Assembly (NCBI GenBank): GCA_963969395.1
Contig: OZ017795.1
Location: 41,583,063 to 41,647,062 of the forward strand
Length of the DNA stretch: 64,000 nucleotides
Direction of reading: 5' to 3'
Origin: Pseudoscleropodium purum
Taxonomy: Eukaryota; Streptophyta; Bryopsida; Hypnales; Brachytheciaceae
Each line of letters opens with the position of its first letter. Positions within the stretch are counted from its first letter, which is position 1. Below are positions 59,829 to 64,000 of this stretch, piece after piece. The notes below the pieces were generated by a model. It was given only the letters and a program-made list of their open reading frames with translations, was not told where the DNA came from and searched no databases. Made by a program: the position numbers and the translations under genes.

Positions 59829-59983
59829 TCAAATTTGCAAATTTTGAATTCATATTTGCAATCGAATACTCCAAATTAGGTAGGGGACATGATGTTATAC
59901 AAACTTTATGCGCCACAAAATAGGGGACAATTTTTGACATTTATCTTTCAGCAGGGCAATAGAAGGGTCAATCCTCCCTAGCC
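59746..59983. repeat. short imperfect inverted repeat at the pseudogene 3' end
   Basis: Positions 59,746-59,779 (GGCCAGGGAAGATTATTGAC, then 'ccctctattgccc') are inverted at 59,954-59,983. On both strands the block reads G-x-IDPSIA in one frame, so it may be a duplicated coding fragment. Confidence 0.5.
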
Positions 59984-62256
59984 AAGAGAGAGGGGCTCCC
60001 TGCTCCTTGAGGAGGTCATGGGGTATAATTAGACCATTCCAAAATAAATCTCTACTTTTCATGAAATCAAAGTAGTCTTTTTCTTTTTGCCAATAGCTTT
60101 TCATTTCTATTTAAAATGTGGATGAAGTCACTAAATTTGAATGAAAAAAACCTGCTCGGGTGATTGCAAGAAACACTTGTCTTCTTTGGATATCCCCTCA
60201 ATCTCCATGGAGGTGTTTTTCTCCATAACTTCTATGGTTTAAGTTCGTTTTAGCTTAAATTTGAAAAAGAGGTGTGTGTTGTTGATCTAGACATTCAATA
60301 ATTTTTTCAAATTTTTTTAATAATAATTTACTATTTTCAAGGTGGCCCTGATTGGGTGTCTACCTTCGCTAATTTGGGGGTTCTCAATCTTATTTGGGGA
60401 CCAAAAATGTGATTCTGAAGCTAGGGTTTTGACTTGTTGTAGGTGGGCTAATATTCTAAAGATGTTTGATGAGATTTTTGGCAAAGAACCCAATATAAGG
60501 GCTACACATGGGTTGAAAGTGGATACTATTTGTGCAAGCACTATGAAAAGGGGAAAAAAATTTATGATGAATTTTTTGTTCACATGGGATTAGAGAAAAG
60601 ATATGAAAATTGAATGTTCTTCTTTTAATTAAAATTTTTTTTACCATTTTTTTAAAATCAAATCCAAAAGCATCTATTTCTTGCATTTTTCTAGGCCTCT
60701 TTTGTTGTGCACGACTTTTAGAGATAAATTTTTTTAGGTCTAAATTTTCTCACATATACTATTATGAATGCTTTACAAATTATCCATATTTTATTGTATT
60801 AATAAAAAATTATTCCAAAAGTCAAAATACTCTAGTAATAAGGCCATTTTGAGCCAAAAAAAACAAATGTTTCTTGCAATCACCTGCATACATATAAGAA
60901 AAAGGTATTTTTTTGGTTTCAAGAGATTAGTCAATTTGATTTGAGCTAGGAGGTGAATTAGTTGTTGTTTGAGGTTGAAAATCCAACAAGGTGGTGAATT
61001 GAAGAAGATACACTAGCATCATGCAGTCCTGAAGGATGTGAGACTAGTATCGATCTATAGTCGAATCCTTAGCATTTATTTGATACCATTGCAAATGCTT
61101 TTCTTTATTAGTTATTTTATCCATGTCAATGAGTGAAATTTTTCTTGCATGAACATCACAGACATTGTCCTCTCACTCTCTCATCTCTAATTATAGTTAT
61201 GTTGTTTGAATTCATATGTAATTTTTCAACAAATTGGTTCCCAAATTAGTATCAATAGAGTTAAATAGTTGCTATTGATATTTGGTGCTTTTGAAAAAAT
61301 AAGCATATATTATTTTGTTACATTGTAGTCCATACTTTTATGTATGTATTTCTCATATGACATTCTCAAACATAATTTCAAATTTAATTCTTTCTATAAT
61401 CATTTGTCAAGGATAAAGATAATGTCTAACTACTTAAAGTGGTTGGGGTTATTTTTTTTATTTTTATTTTTCAAAGTATAAAAAATTCAAAGCCAAAATA
61501 GTCACTAAGATCAAGAACATTGCAACTATGTAATTCCATGGATAATCTTGATAATTCTATAAAATATGCATCTACTAAAATACATATAACTTAGGCAAGT
61601 TTAGACATAAAATTTTGAGCCTTTTTAAATTCAAGATTGAGGTTTATTTCATCTTGTATTCAATATAATATACAAAAATTTTCATTTACTTATTATGTAG
61701 ATTGAATCTCTTCTCTAAATCCAAGTCTAAGTCATTAAATTTTTAAATTATTTTGTAAAGATTGGAACCAATGTCAATTTTTTAGAAAAAAAGTGAAGGA
61801 AATTCATATCAAATAAAGATATTATCCATTATTAGTATAAATAATCTACAAATGTTATCACATGTATAAATTATAGTAGAAACTATTTTAAACCATATTT
61901 CCACTTCTTTCCAAATTTATAAGTTTAGGCTCTCAATTGCAAACTACAATTGAAAGTTTACTTTGTAGGAATTTTTGGAGTTTTGGAGTTGAATAGAAAT
62001 TTGACTTAGAAAGCTTCATTTTGAAAGTCAAAATTCAGTTTTAAGAACAAAAAGTCAAATAAAGTCAAATACACTACCATTACATAAAAGCAATATCCTT
62101 TATTTATTATTTAATAAAAAAATTAACTAATGTGACTTGAACACAATTCACTAGTATGCAAATCTTGATGCACATATACTCATAGATTATTTATGAACAA
62201 TTAGAAAAAAATTGTCTGTTGATTAGTATAGATTGATAAGAATTGTTTGACCATTT
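59984..62256. other. gene-free stretch
   Basis: No gene is recognised. The 60,317-60,852 interval has overlapping frames of 76-88 codons on both strands without domains. The rest is A/T-rich. Confidence 0.5.
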
Positions 62257-62372
62257 GTGATTAATGAGATGAAAGTTATGAGGAGTTTTAGTTCGCAAGT
62301 AGGTATGGTTTTTAAAGACTCCATACCTACTTGCGAACTAAAACTCCTCATAACTTTCATCTCATTAATCAC
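62257..62372. repeat. perfect 52-bp inverted repeat with 12-bp spacer
   Basis: Positions 62,257-62,308 and 62,321-62,372 are exact inverted copies. Each contains the family P phrase 'aactcctcataactttcat'. With the spacer they would form a near-perfect hairpin. The absence of mismatches, beside heavily mutated surroundings, points to a recent event or ongoing correction. Confidence 0.95.
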
Positions 62373-63612
62373 AATGGAATGATCCAAAGCTTTCTACAAA
62401 TACATAAACCTAAAGAACCAATTTCAAATTTTTATTTTCTTCAAAAGTGATTTTTAAATAATTTTTTTGAGTTACCCAAATTGCTCACAAAACAAAGAAA
62501 GTTGCATATCATGCGATAACTTTTTGATCATGTAGTCAAAAGTTATAAAAATTGTTAGGTCTTGAAATTACTCCTGGGGCACATATTCTCTGAAAATTTC
62601 AAAAAAATACAGTAAAAACTTCATTTGTAGTAAGCTACCTAAATTTTCTATGTTGCAAAAAAATGCAGCTTGGTCCTTTAACCCCTAAAGTCCCTAGGCC
62701 ATTTTTCTGTCAAAAACCAATCAAAACTGCCATTTTTGCTGCATTCATCCAAAAAAACAAAAAAAATCATTTTTTTAGAATTTAACTGTAGGATCTTGTA
62801 CTTCACTTGTCTTAGCTCATATGTTAAAAATTTCATAAAATTTGATCCTATAGATTGGAAGATAATAGCATTCGAAGTTGAAAAAGAAAGTTTTTGTGAA
62901 CATTGGCCTGCAATTTCAGATGACTTTGACCACCAATTGTGGAATCTTTTTTTCACTATAGCCTTTGAAATTGAAAATTTTTTATGTTGAAGAATTGAAT
63001 TGAAAATCTAGGAAAAAAAATTAAAAAAAAACACACTTGATTTTCATTCTTTAAAAAATGCTAAGTAGAAGTAGATCTTAGATTGGAAAAAACAACTAAA
63101 TCGTTAATAACTCCAAGATGAAATTGAAAGACAATAATCCAAATTGTGAGATTGTTTTAGCAAGCAAACATAACATTTCCAAAAAAGAAATATGTGGAAA
63201 ATTGTGAAAATTGCATTCAGAAATGAATCCTATAAGTTATTTTTTCAAGAAGATGCTGAAATTGCCCAAAAAACAAGATTGTCCTTAATTTTCTCATTAT
63301 TAGTCCAAATAGAACAAATCAAGGCTTCACATGTAGACAAAAATAAAAAAATTCATGAAAAAAAAATTAAAATTTATTTTGATTTTTTGCGATTTTTTTT
63401 GTATTGCCCATTGAGTTCAGTTTCAGACTTTTTGTGGTATAACTTTTGCTCCCGAGCACCAATTGAAATAAAAATTATATTCCCATGTAGATAATCATTT
63501 TTTCTATCTTACGGGATAGTTTCAAAACAATTCACCATAGGAATCACAGGTGATAGGGACCTACCCAAAATTTGAGCTATCCCCCGAGGGGACAATGGGA
63601 CTTTAGGGGTTA
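62373..63612 (+). mobile_element. family P element ending in TTAA-flanked termini
   Basis: Positions 62,678-63,612 are bounded by TTAACCCCTAAAGTCCC and its perfect inverse (17 bp, 935 bp apart). The preceding part (62,373-62,677) continues the P core with 'aatggaatgatccaaagc' and 'aatttcaaatttttattttc'. The interior holds the P landmarks 'ctgtaggatcttgta' and 'accaattgaaataaaaatta'. No transposase is encoded; the 84-100-codon frames inside are low-complexity. Confidence 0.6.
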
Positions 63613-64000
63613 AGGGTTAAATAAATTTTGTTGGACTATGTTATTCTTGGAGTCTAGTTATTGTGTTAAATTGAAAATTTTGAAATATAAACTTATCTAG
63701 AAACCTTGAAAGTTAGAACATGAATATATAAATTATTTCTATACAATATATGGAGCTAGATTTGCCAAAAGATTGAATGCAAAGGCTTTAAACGGCATAT
63801 TTACAAAAGAAAATGCTTCCATTTAACATGGCTACACCACCAAAAGGTAGTACACTCTCAATCAACAAGAGACTAAAGCCATTGACATCAAATCAGAACT
63901 AAGTCATCAATTTAGGAATTAATTATTATCCATAACTACGTCATTGAACACACGATTGAAAAACAATTGATGATTGATTCATATTGGTCAGATACTCAAA
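63613..64000. other. window end, gene-free
   Basis: A/T-rich DNA without a gene or definable repeat. Confidence 0.5.

Noticed and set aside
1..64000. CRISPR array, bacterial operon or rRNA/tRNA genes
   Set aside because: No regularly spaced repeats with unique spacers, no ribosome-binding-site-led gene clusters, and no cloverleaf or rRNA signature were seen; the genes are spliced and plant-like.

Overview
This is nuclear DNA of a land plant, most likely a non-seed plant and possibly a moss. The genes are spliced at GT/AG sites and include plant-specific types: a class I formin, an eight-cysteine lipid-transfer protein, a phosphorelay receiver protein and SINA-like RING proteins. A decayed sugar permease of a type I associate with fungi is also present. 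From memory, fungal-type L-fucose permeases have been reported in early land plants. The species cannot be fixed from the sequence alone.

The window has two kinds of DNA. Positions 1 to about 31,400 and about 49,300 to 64,000 are mostly very AT-rich and almost gene-free. They consist of decayed non-coding transposons, foldback elements and broken coding remnants. On the minus strand these remnants are a coiled-coil pseudogene (3,280-5,000) split by a TA-flanked element, a gag-protease retroelement remnant (7,800-9,175), and next to it a 12-helix permease pseudogene (9,190-10,330). Between about 31,500 and 49,300 lies a gene island with balanced base composition.

In the island, from left to right: a class I formin (four coding exons, 33,067-37,146, +); a two-exon nsLTP (38,141-39,137, +); a truncated CAF1 pseudogene (-) joined to a RING gene (-); a receiver-only remnant of a hybrid histidine kinase (43,117-45,825, +); and an intact single-exon CAF1 deadenylase (47,487-48,305, -). 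The CAF1 3' flank was duplicated and shuffled around the histidine-kinase remnant. A second, small island (54,179-59,830) has two SINA-like RING genes head to head: one cut short at its C-terminus, the other broken by frameshifts.

The genes do not form one pathway. The intact ones act in actin nucleation at the membrane (formin), extracellular lipid binding (LTP) and mRNA deadenylation (CAF1). The most informative features are the permease pseudogene, the rearranged CAF1/RING/receiver locus, several recognisable transposon families (TTAA-flanked with CCCC termini, CACTA-like hairpin MITEs, a CATTAGAAGA-ended MITE), large foldback structures, and a one-base offset that separates a signal-peptide-like frame from the formin frame. 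I saw no rRNA, tRNA or CRISPR array.
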